A DNA stretch of 64,000 nucleotides from Verrucomicrobiales bacterium (GCA_029213005.1 JARGPI010000012.1:1-64000); one strand, 5' to 3'; shown: positions 17,778 through 27,140, counted from the stretch's first letter. Numbers and translations: made by a program. The notes: generated by a model from the sequence alone, not told the origin.

Positions 17778-20366
17778 TTACTTGAACCATCCCTCGTCGA
17801 CGAATTCTTTGATCACATAGTGCCGGATTCCGTGACTAAACCCTTCCCGGTCGATCTTCAAAATCACCGCTAGAGGATCATCTCCCAGACCAATCTTTTC
17901 ATTCATGACTCTGGCGATTTCAGTTCCCTTCTTCACAAATGCGTATTCGGAATAAGCACGGTAGCCTCCGTATGGCGGATTCAATTCGAAGCAAAGATAA
18001 TTATCGAGATCTGTAAAGCCCGGCTTATCCGCACCCGGATACTCACTTACCCGCTCGGCTACGAGACGGAAGGTGTGAGGCGCACCAATCTTGCCTTCGC
18101 GAAACTTGAGGAAATGCTCGTCGCTAAACTCGGAGTAGACTTGCCAATCTACTTTGAGATGGCCGTTCTCCACCCGGATAATCATTGGTACGCCACCGGG
18201 ATCTGCATCACTCTTAGTGATTTGATAAACCCAGAACGGTCCACCGAACTCCTCTTCCATTTCCATCTGGAACAACTTCATTTTGAAGCGGTCCAGTGAA
18301 AAATCGGGCCACTTTTGGTAGTATTCCGCAATGGCGGGACGAAGGCTTTCCCCCTGATAAGTGTAAGGTATTCTCGCTTCCCAGTTCGGCGCTCTCAGGT
18401 AAGCGTCCACCAGATCGTGAGTATTTTTCAGCGGCGGATCATCTCTTCCCGGAGCTGGATAGTAAGGCTTCGGAGAGTAATTTTCCTTAGCGATGGCCGG
18501 AAGCGGACTTGGCGCAGGTGTTGGAGGCGTGATCTCCATCTCATTCGCAGCATCGTTCTGATCGGGAATCGGCGGCTCTTCCACCGGTGGAATCGCAGCG
18601 GGGATTTCATCCTCCAGACGCGACGCCACCTCGGTAGGCGTCATTTCCTCCGGCTCAACGGATGGAATCTCGATCTGCTCAGGCACCTCCGGCTCGGGAG
18701 GAGTGATGGCCGGTATTTCAGGCTCTCCCTCATCAGCATCGGCAATCTTTTTGCTTCCGGTAATTCCGGAAATATTAATTCCCGTTTTCTTCTCCAGATT
18801 TCTGAGACCTTCCTCTCCGAAAACATTTTCTCCGGACATCGAGAACCCACCGATTTGATCAATCGCGTAGTAAACACCGATTCCTGCACAAACCGCGACG
18901 GCAGCGAGAATCGACAACATAAATTTGGTGGAGGCACTGAGGCCCTTTTTCTTCTTTTTGCCTTTCGGAGCCACTCCCAGCAATTCATCAAGAATCTCAT
19001 CCTTGGACTTGGATGCATTTCCCTCCTGCGAACTGTGAGTCTCCATCGCTTCCGCGAGGAAAGCGGCCACTGACCCCGTTCCGGAGCCGGGCATTTCAGG
19101 TTCTTCAACCTCGTGATATTCCTCGATCGGTTCAACCACGGGATCTTCGAGCGGAAATTCCGGCTCTACCTGATAGGAATAATCCTGCGGGACTTCCTCC
19201 ACTGCAGCCTGCTGATAAGCAGGTTCTTCCTGAACCGCCTGGTTCGGCGGTGTCAGTGCAACCGGATTTGGCGGACGATAAGGCGGACGCTCTGCCGGGT
19301 TGATTGAAAAGTTTTCCTCGTTCGCCTCACTACCCACTTCGGGAAGTTGAATAAAGGTAGAGTCCGGCTGGTAAGCGGCCTGTCCAGCGCTCAAGGTATC
19401 TCCCCCGGCTTCAGCCAATGACGCATCGAGTCTTGGCGGTGCCTGCTCGGAGTCCTGAGAAATCACTTCCTCCTGACGACGTTTAACAACGATCGGCTGG
19501 GTTTGGGGCACGTAGGCCTGATTGTACGCTTCGGACTGCTGATGCTGATAGTAATTGTCCTGCGGTTCCTGAGCTGGAGCCTGTTCGGCTTCCGGCGCAG
19601 CGGCGGGTGTGTCAGCTTCGAAAATTTCTTCTGGAATCTCCACGGCCGGCTCAGCCGGTGCTGGAGTCTGGGCCGCGTATTGTTGATACGACTGCTCCGG
19701 ATAATTCTCGGCAGCGGGTGGTGCAACTTCAGGTTGTGCCGGGGCCTGTGGAGGCGCTGGCTCCGGTGCCGGCTGCTGATAAACCTGAGGTTCCGGGGCC
19801 TGTGGTTGAGATTGCTGAAAACTGGCTGGAGCGTTCGCCAAAGCGACTGCCGCCGTGTGGCTGACCTGTTCCAATGGACGGGGAAAGCCAATTTCGTTCG
19901 AGATCGTTGGGGCTGGACGATGCTGACTCGGCTGGTTACTGGCCGGCGCCTGATGAACCGGCTGATTAATCACGGGCGGCGACGGTTGTGAAACCGCTGG
20001 ACGCGACTCGACCGCCTGCTGCGGAGGCGGCGTATATGCTGCCGGTTGTTGAGCAAAAACCGGAGGCGGAGCAATCGGCTGATTGATCACCGGAGGCTGC
20101 GTGACAGTCCTCTGAGGCTGAGGCGGATCCGCTACCGCTGTAGCTGAGACCGATATCGAATGCTTTTGAGCCGGAGCTTCCGCAGCGCGCTGCACGGGAG
20201 GAGATGAAACGACAGACGCGCTCGTCGGTTCATATTCCTCTTCAGACTGCAAAGGAGCTACGATGGTTCCACCACACTTGGGACAGGGTCCTGAAACGCC
20301 AGCGAGACTGGACGGAACCTTGAGTTTTGCGTTACAACTCGGGCAGTTAAATTTGATTTTTGTCAC
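17778..20366 (-). CDS. Zinc-ribbon, proline/glutamine-rich single-pass membrane protein
   Basis: 862 residues from a GTG start. An MJ0042-type zinc ribbon opens it (FNCPSCNAKLKVPSSLAG, CPKCGGTI; four cysteines). About 400 residues of Pro/Gln/Ala/Glu low-complexity sequence follow, with repeated PPVINQPI-like and APAP stretches. After a Lys-rich KGKKKKKG stop-transfer-like segment comes a membrane helix (STKFMLSILAAVAVCAGIGV, about residue 480). Another acidic Pro-rich segment leads to a folded ~190-residue C-terminal domain (about 670-862) of unknown family. The expected topology is ribbon inside and C-terminal domain outside. No function can be assigned; the layout is common in PVC bacteria. 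Confidence 0.75.
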   Translation of the reverse strand: MTKIKFNCPSCNAKLKVPSSLAGVSGPCPKCGGTIVAPLQSEEEYEPTSASVVSSPPVQRAAEAPAQKHSISVSATAVADPPQPQRTVTQPPVINQPIAPPPVFAQQPAAYTPPPQQAVESRPAVSQPSPPVINQPVHQAPASNQPSQHRPAPTISNEIGFPRPLEQVSHTAAVALANAPASFQQSQPQAPEPQVYQQPAPEPAPPQAPAQPEVAPPAAENYPEQSYQQYAAQTPAPAEPAVEIPEEIFEADTPAAAPEAEQAPAQEPQDNYYQHQQSEAYNQAYVPQTQPIVVKRRQEEVISQDSEQAPPRLDASLAEAGGDTLSAGQAAYQPDSTFIQLPEVGSEANEENFSINPAERPPYRPPNPVALTPPNQAVQEEPAYQQAAVEEVPQDYSYQVEPEFPLEDPVVEPIEEYHEVEEPEMPGSGTGSVAAFLAEAMETHSSQEGNASKSKDEILDELLGVAPKGKKKKKGLSASTKFMLSILAAVAVCAGIGVYYAIDQIGGFSMSGENVFGEEGLRNLEKKTGINISGITGSKKIADADEGEPEIPAITPPEPEVPEQIEIPSVEPEEMTPTEVASRLEDEIPAAIPPVEEPPIPDQNDAANEMEITPPTPAPSPLPAIAKENYSPKPYYPAPGRDDPPLKNTHDLVDAYLRAPNWEARIPYTYQGESLRPAIAEYYQKWPDFSLDRFKMKLFQMEMEEEFGGPFWVYQITKSDADPGGVPMIIRVENGHLKVDWQVYSEFSDEHFLKFREGKIGAPHTFRLVAERVSEYPGADKPGFTDLDNYLCFELNPPYGGYRAYSEYAFVKKGTEIARVMNEKIGLGDDPLAVILKIDREGFSHGIRHYVIKEFVDEGWFK

Positions 20367-20640
20367 GGGGTAATATCGTTAAGGTGGATATCACATCAGG
20401 CTCCTAACCGCTGCGTTCCGTTTGGTGAAACGATTCGCAATGGTTACAAATTAGACAGATAACTAGCGGTGATGGCAACCCAGCACGAAAATACTGTTCG
20501 CCCACGAAATTTTATCATTGAAACTCATAATTGCAAATTTATCTCAAAAAAGTTAAATATCAAGCAAGCAGAGTGCTTTAGATAAAAAATCACGAACGTC
20601 GCGATCGCCTGCAATCAGATGAATGAGACCTGAAAGTTAT
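20367..20640. other. Intergenic stretch, 274 bases, nothing recognised
   Basis: It lies between the start of the zinc-ribbon gene and the stop of fxsA, both on the minus strand. The middle (20500-20600) is AT-rich and probably carries the promoter of the zinc-ribbon gene. No hairpin terminator, tRNA or small gene was seen. Confidence 0.5.
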
Positions 20641-21135
20641 TCAATGATGCCCCGGTTCATTCCGGTTTGTTTCGTCAATTACTTCTGATTCAACGGTAAA
20701 CACATCCGACGAGGTCCGCTGCGTTGATTTTCCCGTAATTGGATTGTTCAAATCTTTCCCCACGACCTGAACTTTATTTTTTAATCTTTCGCCGAGAAAT
20801 TTCCGAACTTTTTCACGAACCGGTGGAACCAAAAGAGCAAATCCAACGGCATCGGTCAAAAAACCGGGAGTTAACAGGACAGCTCCGGCCAAAAGAATAA
20901 TAATTCCGTCGATAGCCTCGCGATGCGGCAACCTTCCTTCGGAAACGGCTTTTTGATAACTCATCAAGGTTTTGAATCCCTGAGACTTGGTGAGCCATGC
21001 GCCGAGAAAACCGGTGATGATGATGATCGCGATCGTATACGGCAGCGAAATCACACTGGCGAGACTATAGAAGATGAAGAATTCCACTAATGGAATCAGC
21101 GTGAATATCAGCACTAATTTTCGAAACAAGCCCAT
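20641..21135 (-). CDS. fxsA: FxsA-family cytoplasmic membrane protein
   Basis: 164 residues. FxsA proteins are small inner-membrane proteins; in E. coli the homolog alleviates exclusion of phage T7 by the F plasmid, but the general role is unclear. The pattern is typical: an N-terminal hairpin of helices (LVLIFTLIPLVEFFIFYSLA), then YTIAIIIITGFLGAWLTKSQ, IDGIIILLAGAVLLTPGFLT and FALLVPPVREKVRKFLGE, then a polar tail. The gene is 3 bases downstream of the ArsC-like gene, so the two are cotranscribed. Confidence 0.9.
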   Translation of the reverse strand: MGLFRKLVLIFTLIPLVEFFIFYSLASVISLPYTIAIIIITGFLGAWLTKSQGFKTLMSYQKAVSEGRLPHREAIDGIIILLAGAVLLTPGFLTDAVGFALLVPPVREKVRKFLGERLKNKVQVVGKDLNNPITGKSTQRTSSDVFTVESEVIDETNRNEPGHH

Positions 21136-21138
21136 CTT

Positions 21139-21600
21139 TTAAACTAAGTCCACTGCCACCAGCGAGTCACGCCTTCCTAAACCATACGCTTGAAAGACTT
21201 TTTTGATTTCATCGCGCACTCTTCGGAACTGCGCCAACTGCTCCTCCTCAGTTCCCTCCGCTTCAGCAGGGTCTTCGAATCCCCAGTGATAGCGGTGCTG
21301 CTGTCCGGGGAATTCCGGGCAGGCCTGATCGGCATTCCCGCAGACGGTGATCACCGTTTCCACATTCAAATCACGGAACACATCGAGAGATTTTGATTTC
21401 CAGTCGGAGATGTCGTGCCCGACCTCTGCCATGACTTTGATGGAAAAATTGTGCACATAACCACTCGGCTTCGAGCCGGCACTGGCGACCCTGACCGCAC
21501 CTCCGGCGGCCTCTCTGAGAAACGCTTCGGCCATTTGAGAACGACAGGAATTACCGGTGCAAAGAATGAGAATGAGCGGGGAATCAGATTCGTCGAGCAT
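21139..21600 (-). CDS. Low-molecular-weight phosphatase family protein (ArsC-like)
   Basis: About 153 residues of the low-molecular-weight protein tyrosine phosphatase / thioredoxin-linked arsenate reductase fold. The P-loop is CTGNSCRSQMAEAF (CX5R), and the ending includes VCGNADQACPEFPGQQHRYHW with DPAEAEG, typical of ArsC-type members (two extra cysteines available for the redox relay). ATG 21600 gives a normal short N-terminus. ATG 21654 would add 18 residues without family likeness. The gene is divergent from rlmN. With no other ars gene nearby, arsenate reduction is plausible but not proven. Confidence 0.85.
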   Translation of the reverse strand: MLDESDSPLILILCTGNSCRSQMAEAFLREAAGGAVRVASAGSKPSGYVHNFSIKVMAEVGHDISDWKSKSLDVFRDLNVETVITVCGNADQACPEFPGQQHRYHWGFEDPAEAEGTEEEQLAQFRRVRDEIKKVFQAYGLGRRDSLVAVDLV

Positions 21601-21667
21601 CTTTTCTACAGGAATTCCCGCTGTCGTGTTTGTCAAATTATGGTTTGTTATCATTCAAGCTATATCA

Positions 21668-22768
21668 ATGGTTGATCGAACAAAAACTCTCAATTCCGCG
21701 GCGGGGCTGACGCTCGACGACTGGACCTCCTTACTGAAATCAGAAGGGCATCCGAATTTCCGTTCCAGGCAAATCGTGGAATGGATTTTCGATAAACGGA
21801 TCTCGGACTTTTCGCAGATGACGAATCTGGGCCAGCCCCTCCGGGAATGGCTCGCGGCACAGTTCACGGCATCGGATCTGGAAACCGTGATGGTGACCGG
21901 ATCAAAGGACTCGACCCGGAAATTCCTTTTTCGCCTCGCGGACAAACGACTGATCGAAACGGTGTTAATTCCGGCGAACCAATCGATGTTCGGCGAAAAA
22001 AGCGATCGCCGGACCCTGTGCGTTTCGAGTCAGGTCGGTTGCGCCTACGATTGTAAATTCTGCGCCTCAGGACTGGCAGGCTTCACCCGGAACCTCACGG
22101 CGGGTGAAATCATCTCCCAGGTCCTCAGCGTCGAACAGGAAGCCGGAGAACGCGTCCAGAACATCGTTTTCATGGGAATGGGCGAGCCTCTCGCCAATTT
22201 TCGAAATCTCTCCCAGGCTCTGGAAATTCTGAACGCCCCCTGGGGCATCAACATCGGCGCGCGGCGTATGACGGTCTCAACCAGCGGACTCGCGCCTCAG
22301 ATTGAGAAACTGGCCCAGATCCCGATGCAGATCCGCCTCGCCATTTCTCTGCACGGGGCCACCAACGAGGTCCGGGATCAGATCATGCCGGTAAATAAGA
22401 AATATCCGCTGGAGAGACTTTTTCAGGCGCTGGAAGTCTGGCGAGAGAACAAAAAGCAGAAAATCACCTTCGAATATATTTTGATCGAAGGGGTCAACGA
22501 CGGCCTCGACCAGGCCAAATTTCTCGCTAACCGATGCCGCTCGGTGAATGCCAAAGTGAATTTGATCCCCTACAACACCGTCGAAGGTCTCCAGTGGAAA
22601 CGCCCCTCAGTCAATCAGCAGAAGGCCTTTCTTCAAGTGCTCATCGAAGCGGGTGTCCAGGCCACGCTACGGCACGAAAAAGGCCACGATATAGCGGCGG
22701 CCTGCGGTCAACTCCGATTACAGGAAGAAACCAAAGAAGGCACCATCGCAGAAGCGGCGATTAAGTGA
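21668..22768 (+). CDS. rlmN: 23S rRNA (adenine2503-C2)/tRNA A37 methyltransferase RlmN
   Basis: 366 residues from ATG 21668 (MVDRTKTLNS); the frame is open further 5', but that part overlaps the divergent ArsC-like gene. This is a radical SAM enzyme: the cluster motif is CAYDCKFCASG, after CVSSQVGC. The rest is diagnostic for RlmN: NIVFMGMGEPLANF, TVSTSGLAPQIEKLA, LAISLHGATNEVRDQIMPVN, EYILIEGVNDG, and LRHEKGHDIAAACGQL with the C-terminal Cys that forms the methyl-Cys intermediate. It methylates C2 of A2503 in 23S rRNA and A37 of some tRNAs. A perfect palindromic repeat begins 7 bases after its stop. Confidence 0.97.
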   Translation: MVDRTKTLNSAAGLTLDDWTSLLKSEGHPNFRSRQIVEWIFDKRISDFSQMTNLGQPLREWLAAQFTASDLETVMVTGSKDSTRKFLFRLADKRLIETVLIPANQSMFGEKSDRRTLCVSSQVGCAYDCKFCASGLAGFTRNLTAGEIISQVLSVEQEAGERVQNIVFMGMGEPLANFRNLSQALEILNAPWGINIGARRMTVSTSGLAPQIEKLAQIPMQIRLAISLHGATNEVRDQIMPVNKKYPLERLFQALEVWRENKKQKITFEYILIEGVNDGLDQAKFLANRCRSVNAKVNLIPYNTVEGLQWKRPSVNQQKAFLQVLIEAGVQATLRHEKGHDIAAACGQLRLQEETKEGTIAEAAIK

Positions 22769-22775
22769 GATTCCA

Positions 22776-22816
22776 AACTGTACCCTGTACAGTTTGCGAC
22801 TGTACAGGGTACAGTT
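22776..22816. repeat. Palindromic TGTACCCTGTACA element, copy 2 (perfect 18-bp stem)
   Basis: Left arm AACTGTACCCTGTACAGT (22776-22793), loop TTGCG, right arm the exact reverse complement (22799-22816). Each arm is itself a near-palindrome, so both a long hairpin and two small ones are possible. It lies between the convergent ends of rlmN and the LysM gene, so an upstream operator role is unlikely here. There is no T-run after the stem. Confidence 0.95.
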
Positions 22817-22832
22817 GCTCATTTCTACGCCG

Positions 22833-23762
22833 CTAAAGAGGCCAGAATCCCTGACTGGCGGGAATTTCCAGGCACATCCCGGGACGGATCCGGGAGAAAA
22901 GGATGTTGTTCTCTTTCCGCAGCTTGAAAGGTGTGATGCCGAACTTCCGGCTAATCGACCAAACCGAGTCTCCCGACTGAACGGTGTAACTCCGGGAGGA
23001 ATTCCCACGGCTCTTCGAAGACTTGATCGGACATGGCGTGTGGGGATTCTTGAACGAAGGCATCGGAAAATGTTTCGGGTCCAGCGCATACTCATTTCCC
23101 GTTCTTCCGGGGTAGTGAGCTGCTGCCGACACTTCACGTGACCTTGGAAATGTCCGGAACTCCGGAGCCCGCGCGATCTCTGGTTCACGGGGCGTGACCG
23201 GGGTTGCCCGTCGCTGATTTGGAACCGGCTTTGCCGACGCGATCGGTTCAACCGGAACCGCTCGAGGTGGCGTTGGCGGGCTCTTGTAAGGACTGGGATT
23301 GTAACCGAGGCCAAGCGGATCCTCTTCCGTTGTGACTGGAGGCACGGAAGGCAATCTCCGGGAGCTGACAAAGGGTTCAACCGGATCATTCGGGACCGTA
23401 GCGCCGCGATATCGATCAACCTTGTTCGATGGAGTCACCCCGGCATACGTTCCGGACGACTGTGGCACCGGCGGTGTTGCAATCCGGCCACTTCTCTGAA
23501 CCGGCGCTACCTTAGGCGGGGCAGCGGTTCGCGAAGCAGTCGTATTGCGGGACGGAATTACCAAAACCTGGTTGGGGTAAATCGTGGTTTTCTTTAAGCG
23601 GTTCGCTTCCATAATCTCCCGGTAATCGACGCCGAAACGTTTACCGATCCGATAAAGGTTATCCCCGCTCGTTACCCGGTATCTCTCATCCCCGAGGGCG
23701 TTCCCGAAAGACACGATGAAAGCTGTCAGGAGAACAAACCATTTAAAAGTAAACGTGTACAT
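22833..23762 (-). CDS. Secreted protein with two LysM domains
   Basis: About 309 residues from ATG 23762, giving a signal peptide (MYTFTFKWFVLLTAFIVSFG, cleavage near ALG). LysM 1 follows immediately (YRVTSGDNLYRIGKRFGVDY, VLVIPSR). A ~160-residue Pro/Arg-rich linker comes next, then LysM 2 at the C-terminus (YTVQSGDSVWSISRKFGITP, MCLEIPAS). LysM domains bind peptidoglycan glycan strands, so the protein should sit in the periplasm or cell wall. No catalytic domain such as M23 or NlpC/P60 is present, so it looks like a structural or adaptor wall protein. It is transcribed convergently with rlmN. Confidence 0.85.
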   Translation of the reverse strand: MYTFTFKWFVLLTAFIVSFGNALGDERYRVTSGDNLYRIGKRFGVDYREIMEANRLKKTTIYPNQVLVIPSRNTTASRTAAPPKVAPVQRSGRIATPPVPQSSGTYAGVTPSNKVDRYRGATVPNDPVEPFVSSRRLPSVPPVTTEEDPLGLGYNPSPYKSPPTPPRAVPVEPIASAKPVPNQRRATPVTPREPEIARAPEFRTFPRSREVSAAAHYPGRTGNEYALDPKHFPMPSFKNPHTPCPIKSSKSRGNSSRSYTVQSGDSVWSISRKFGITPFKLRKENNILFSRIRPGMCLEIPASQGFWPL

Positions 23763-23980
23763 ATGGATGTTTGAAGCTGTTTTAAGCCAGACAATCTGAC
23801 TGACCCACATCCATATTATGCATAGAAATATCGAAATTCAGAATTATATTTTCTTAGAGCTTTTTCGCCTTTTTCGTTAAAAGCGCTCACAGAGACCGAA
23901 CAAAGCGTTGTTACGGCCGAAGAAGCACACGAATTTGGTTGCTAAAAAGCGTGACCTGAGAAAATCTTTCGAAAAAATAC

Positions 23981-24691
23981 ATGGGTAGAGCATTTGAATA
24001 TCGTCGGGCTTCAAAAGAAAAACGTTGGGACAAAATGTCCAAACTGTTTCCGAAGCTGGGAAAATTGATCACCGTAGCCGCTAAAGAGGGCGGCCCGGAT
24101 CCTGACACAAACTCGGCTCTTCGTCTCGCGATCACGAACGCGAAGACCGAGAACATGCCCAAGGACAACATTGATAAGGCCATCAAGCGCGCCAGCGGCA
24201 AGGACATGGCCGACTACAAGGAGGTCAATTACGAAGGCAAAGGCCCGCATGGCGTCATGATTTTTGTGGAAACCGCGACGGACAATACCAACCGGACCGT
24301 TTCCAATCTGAAAACCTATTTCAACAAATCGGGAGGGGAACTGCTCCCCACCGGCGCTCTCGAGTTTATGTTTGACCGGAAAGCGGTGGTGGAATTTGAA
24401 GTGCCCGAGGGCATGGATATCGAGGAAATCGAACTGGAGTTGATCGACTGCGGTCTCGAAGAACTTGAGGTCAACGAGGGCGTTGCCTATGCCACCGGGG
24501 AATTCACCCAGTTCGGCAATCTCACCTCCGGCGTTGAAAAACTCGGAATCGAGATCAAAAAGGCCAGCCCGCAGCGATTTCCGAACAATCCTCAGGAATT
24601 TTCCGAAGCGCAAATGGAGGAAATTGAGGTGCTCCTCGATAAGATCGAAGACGACGAAGATGTCCAATCGGTCTACACCAACGTTGCCTGA
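23981..24691 (+). CDS. yebC: YebC/PmpR family protein (TACO1-type)
   Basis: 236 residues, the standard length. The N-terminus [20 protein letters not shown] resembles the MAGHSKW... start of the family but lacks the GHSKW box, as in the YeeN-like branch. Further motifs are [39 protein letters not shown] and the central [19 protein letters not shown]. Members have been described as transcription regulators and, for some, as translation factors that relieve ribosome stalling on polyprolines. Cytoplasmic. The small membrane protein gene follows after 11 bases, suggesting cotranscription. Confidence 0.9.
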   Translation: MGRAFEYRRASKEKRWDKMSKLFPKLGKLITVAAKEGGPDPDTNSALRLAITNAKTENMPKDNIDKAIKRASGKDMADYKEVNYEGKGPHGVMIFVETATDNTNRTVSNLKTYFNKSGGELLPTGALEFMFDRKAVVEFEVPEGMDIEEIELELIDCGLEELEVNEGVAYATGEFTQFGNLTSGVEKLGIEIKKASPQRFPNNPQEFSEAQMEEIEVLLDKIEDDEDVQSVYTNVA

Positions 24692-24702
24692 CTCATTGCT
24701 GC

Positions 24703-25092
24703 ATGAGCGATCTTTCCCCGGTCCGCAAAGAACGAATTCAAAGTAAGATCACCCGAATCATTCTAAAAGATGAGGGTGATGATAAATTGAATCAGTTGCT
24801 TGCGGTAAACGAGGTGAACGAAACTGATGCGGCAGAAATGATCAAAGCCGCCCGGAAAATCCGGATCGATCAGATCCGGGGCCAGTGCATGAAGAACCTC
24901 TATCTCGGCTGTTTCATCATGTTCCTCGGCCTCGCAGCGGCCTATTGCTTCACCATCGTCACGGGAGTGATCACCAATCCCGTCCGAGTTATTACGGCGT
25001 TTCTTCTTGGGCTCGGACTCTTGAAAGTGATTCAGGGAGTTGTGGGTATCGCCATCGCCCCGGCGAAGAAAGGCCCCGTGACCGACGGATGA
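24703..25092 (+). CDS. Small membrane protein of unknown function
   Basis: 129 residues. The first ~60 are polar and helical (VRKERIQSKITRIILKDEGD, NEVNETDAAEMIKAARKIR). Two membrane helices follow (LYLGCFIMFLGLAAAYCFTI and VRVITAFLLGLGLLKVIQGV) with a short Lys/Pro tail. I recognise no family. It lies 11 bases after yebC and overlaps the sulfatase-like gene by four bases (ATGA), so it is translated as part of a yebC-sulfatase transcript. Confidence 0.75.
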   Translation: MSDLSPVRKERIQSKITRIILKDEGDDKLNQLLAVNEVNETDAAEMIKAARKIRIDQIRGQCMKNLYLGCFIMFLGLAAAYCFTIVTGVITNPVRVITAFLLGLGLLKVIQGVVGIAIAPAKKGPVTDG

Positions 25093-26477
25093 ACCGATTT
25101 CTTCTAGTTGGGCTACTGCTCCTATCCCCATTGCTACGCGCCACAGAGCGCCCGCCAAATATTGTTTACCTCATCGCCGATGACCATTCGTGGACCGATT
25201 ATGGCTTTATGGGTAACGAGCGGGTTCACACACCCAATTTGGACAAACTGGCCCGCCAATCCGCACAATTCCCCAACGGTTATCTGAACTGCAGCGTGTG
25301 CCGCCCCTCTCTGGTCACCTTACTGACAGGTCTCTATCAGCATCAACACGGGATTCATTTCAATCACGGTCCACCGGGAAACTCGGGCTACAACAAGATG
25401 ACGTCGGTGGATGAATACGTAGAGGTAAGATCCCGCGAATTCGAACTGATCCGAAAGGTCAAAACACTGCCCGGAATTCTCTCCTCCGAATCGGGATACC
25501 GCTGTCTCCAAACCGGGAAATTCTGGGAAGGACACTGGAGAAACGGAGGATTCACCGAGGGAATGACCACCTTTACCGCCCCGCCACCCTCTCAGACCTT
25601 CGGCGGCATTCGCAAGCTGGCGAGCGGAGATCCCGTAGCTCACGGAAACGGAGATCATGGCCTGCAAATTGGGCGGGAAACCATGCAGCCGATCACTGAT
25701 TTCATCGTCGACTGTGAAAAGGAAAAGACGCCGTGGTTGGTTTGGTATGCCCCTTATCTGCCACACCAGCCTCATGATGCGCCGGAGAAATTTGTCAAAA
25801 TCGTGTCCGAGATCCCCGGCGTCCAAACCCACGAAATCCCCTACTTCGCTTCCATTGCCCAATTTGATGAAACGGTTGGAACGCTCATCGATTTTGTCGA
25901 AACCGAGAGCGATCCGGGCAACACACTATTCGTTTTTGTTGCCGACAACGGCTGGAGTCCCAGCACCAAACCGGAAAAGAAGCACCCCGGAGAGTTTGTT
26001 CATACCAAAAACAGCAAGCGGGCACCTTTCGACGAAGGTATCCGCAGCCCGATTCTGATTCGCTGGGACGGGAAAGTGACTCCTGCAATCCACTCAGAGC
26101 TGGTCAGCAGTGTTGATATCGTTCCAACTCTAATCACGGCAGCCGGCGCGGAGGTCCCTGCCAACCTCCCGGGCAAGAACCTGCTCTCCCCCCTCCAGAA
26201 AAACCGCACCGTCTTCGGCGCGATCTACCCCGGAGATGCTACGACATGGGGCGATCCAGCGGGCGATGTGGCCTACCTTTGGGCGAGACAGGGCAAATAC
26301 AAATTGATCAAACCGGCACGGGAAAAGCCGTGGCAGAATTTCCTCAAAAAGCCTGCTCTATTCGATGTCGAGGACGATCCGAAGGAAGCCCGGAACCTAA
26401 TCGATCAGCAGGAATTTAAATCTGTTGCCGAAGAGTTGTCCCTGGCAATCGATCTATGGTATCAAATGGCGAAGTAA
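25089..26477 (+). CDS. Sulfatase-fold protein with altered formylglycine signature
   Basis: 462 residues from ATG 25089 with a signal peptide (MNRFLLVGLLLLSPLLRA). The alkaline phosphatase/sulfatase fold is clear: NIVYLIADDHSWTDYGFMGN (metal aspartates), GKFWEGHWRNGG, YAPYLPHQPHDAP, and FVFVADNGWSPS (DN pair). The nucleophile region reads CSVCRPSLVTLLTG. The cysteine is there, but the arginine of the CxPxR formylglycine motif is leucine. It may therefore be a variant sulfatase or a related hydrolase. The frame extends upstream of 25089 only as a shadow of the previous gene. Translationally coupled to the small membrane protein. Confidence 0.88.
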   Translation: MNRFLLVGLLLLSPLLRATERPPNIVYLIADDHSWTDYGFMGNERVHTPNLDKLARQSAQFPNGYLNCSVCRPSLVTLLTGLYQHQHGIHFNHGPPGNSGYNKMTSVDEYVEVRSREFELIRKVKTLPGILSSESGYRCLQTGKFWEGHWRNGGFTEGMTTFTAPPPSQTFGGIRKLASGDPVAHGNGDHGLQIGRETMQPITDFIVDCEKEKTPWLVWYAPYLPHQPHDAPEKFVKIVSEIPGVQTHEIPYFASIAQFDETVGTLIDFVETESDPGNTLFVFVADNGWSPSTKPEKKHPGEFVHTKNSKRAPFDEGIRSPILIRWDGKVTPAIHSELVSSVDIVPTLITAAGAEVPANLPGKNLLSPLQKNRTVFGAIYPGDATTWGDPAGDVAYLWARQGKYKLIKPAREKPWQNFLKKPALFDVEDDPKEARNLIDQQEFKSVAEELSLAIDLWYQMAK

Positions 26478-26487
26478 CGCTTTAGCC

Positions 26488-27135
26488 ATGGAAAATGCCG
26501 ACACCATTCTGGATCAAATCCGCGCAAAAATTGGTCCCCCACCCCGGAAAACCGGCTGGTTCAAACCCTCACCCTGGGACATTCCGGAGCCGGACTGGAT
26601 GAAGACTGCGACCCTCGAAGACGAACCGATGAAGGAAATCGTGAGCGGGCTAAAATCGCTCTGGAAACATGGCGTAATTGTCTGGGGGCACCTCGTTCGG
26701 GCCAACACCGGATTGTACGCATCCGGAGAGGACGATTGCCCCGGGACCGTCATTTTCTCGCCTACCGCAAGCGATGGGGACACCTACAAGACGCTTCCGG
26801 GGCTGGCTGAAAAGCTGCATCAGTTACGTGCCTCGATTTTCCCCGTGGAGGAATGGACGCTCCGCGAAAGCGAATGGGGGGAAGACTTGCAGAATGATAT
26901 GTCCTACCACCGTGGCTTCAAATTACCGGAAACGTGGCAGCTTGGGAATCAGGATTACAAAGGCAGTAACGTTCTTTTCCATCGTCGCCATCTCCCGGAC
27001 GGTTTCATTCAAAGCCGTTTTTTGCCCATGCTGGTGCACCCCATCACCTCAATTGCTCAGGTGGTTCCAGCGGAAGTCTGGCCAGCCGAATTAAAAGAGA
27101 ATCTGGCCGGGGATAACGGTTTCGCCGATGATTGA
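26488..27135 (+). CDS. Conserved-looking protein of unknown function
   Basis: About 215 residues from ATG 26488; an earlier in-frame ATG at 26425 lies inside the preceding gene. No signal peptide or membrane helix. It is rich in Trp and Pro (GWFKPSPWDIPEPDWMKT, LWKHGVIVWGHLVRANTGLY, PGTVIFSP, EDLQNDMSYHRGFKLPETWQ, RRHLPDGFIQSRFLPMLVHP). I do not recognise the family. It follows the sulfatase-like gene by 10 bases and ends 5 bases from the convergent metallopeptidase gene. A cytoplasmic soluble protein is likely. Confidence 0.7.
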   Translation: MENADTILDQIRAKIGPPPRKTGWFKPSPWDIPEPDWMKTATLEDEPMKEIVSGLKSLWKHGVIVWGHLVRANTGLYASGEDDCPGTVIFSPTASDGDTYKTLPGLAEKLHQLRASIFPVEEWTLRESEWGEDLQNDMSYHRGFKLPETWQLGNQDYKGSNVLFHRRHLPDGFIQSRFLPMLVHPITSIAQVVPAEVWPAELKENLAGDNGFADD

Positions 27136-27140
27136 GCTTT

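Noticed and set aside
20367..20640. Possible RNA gene in the gap upstream of the zinc-ribbon gene
   Set aside because: No T-loop-like motif, cloverleaf or conserved hairpin could be seen on either strand.
24885..25088. N-terminal extension of the sulfatase-like frame
   Set aside because: The added residues (His/Arg-rich) overlap the small membrane protein in another frame, while ATG 25089 begins a clean signal peptide.
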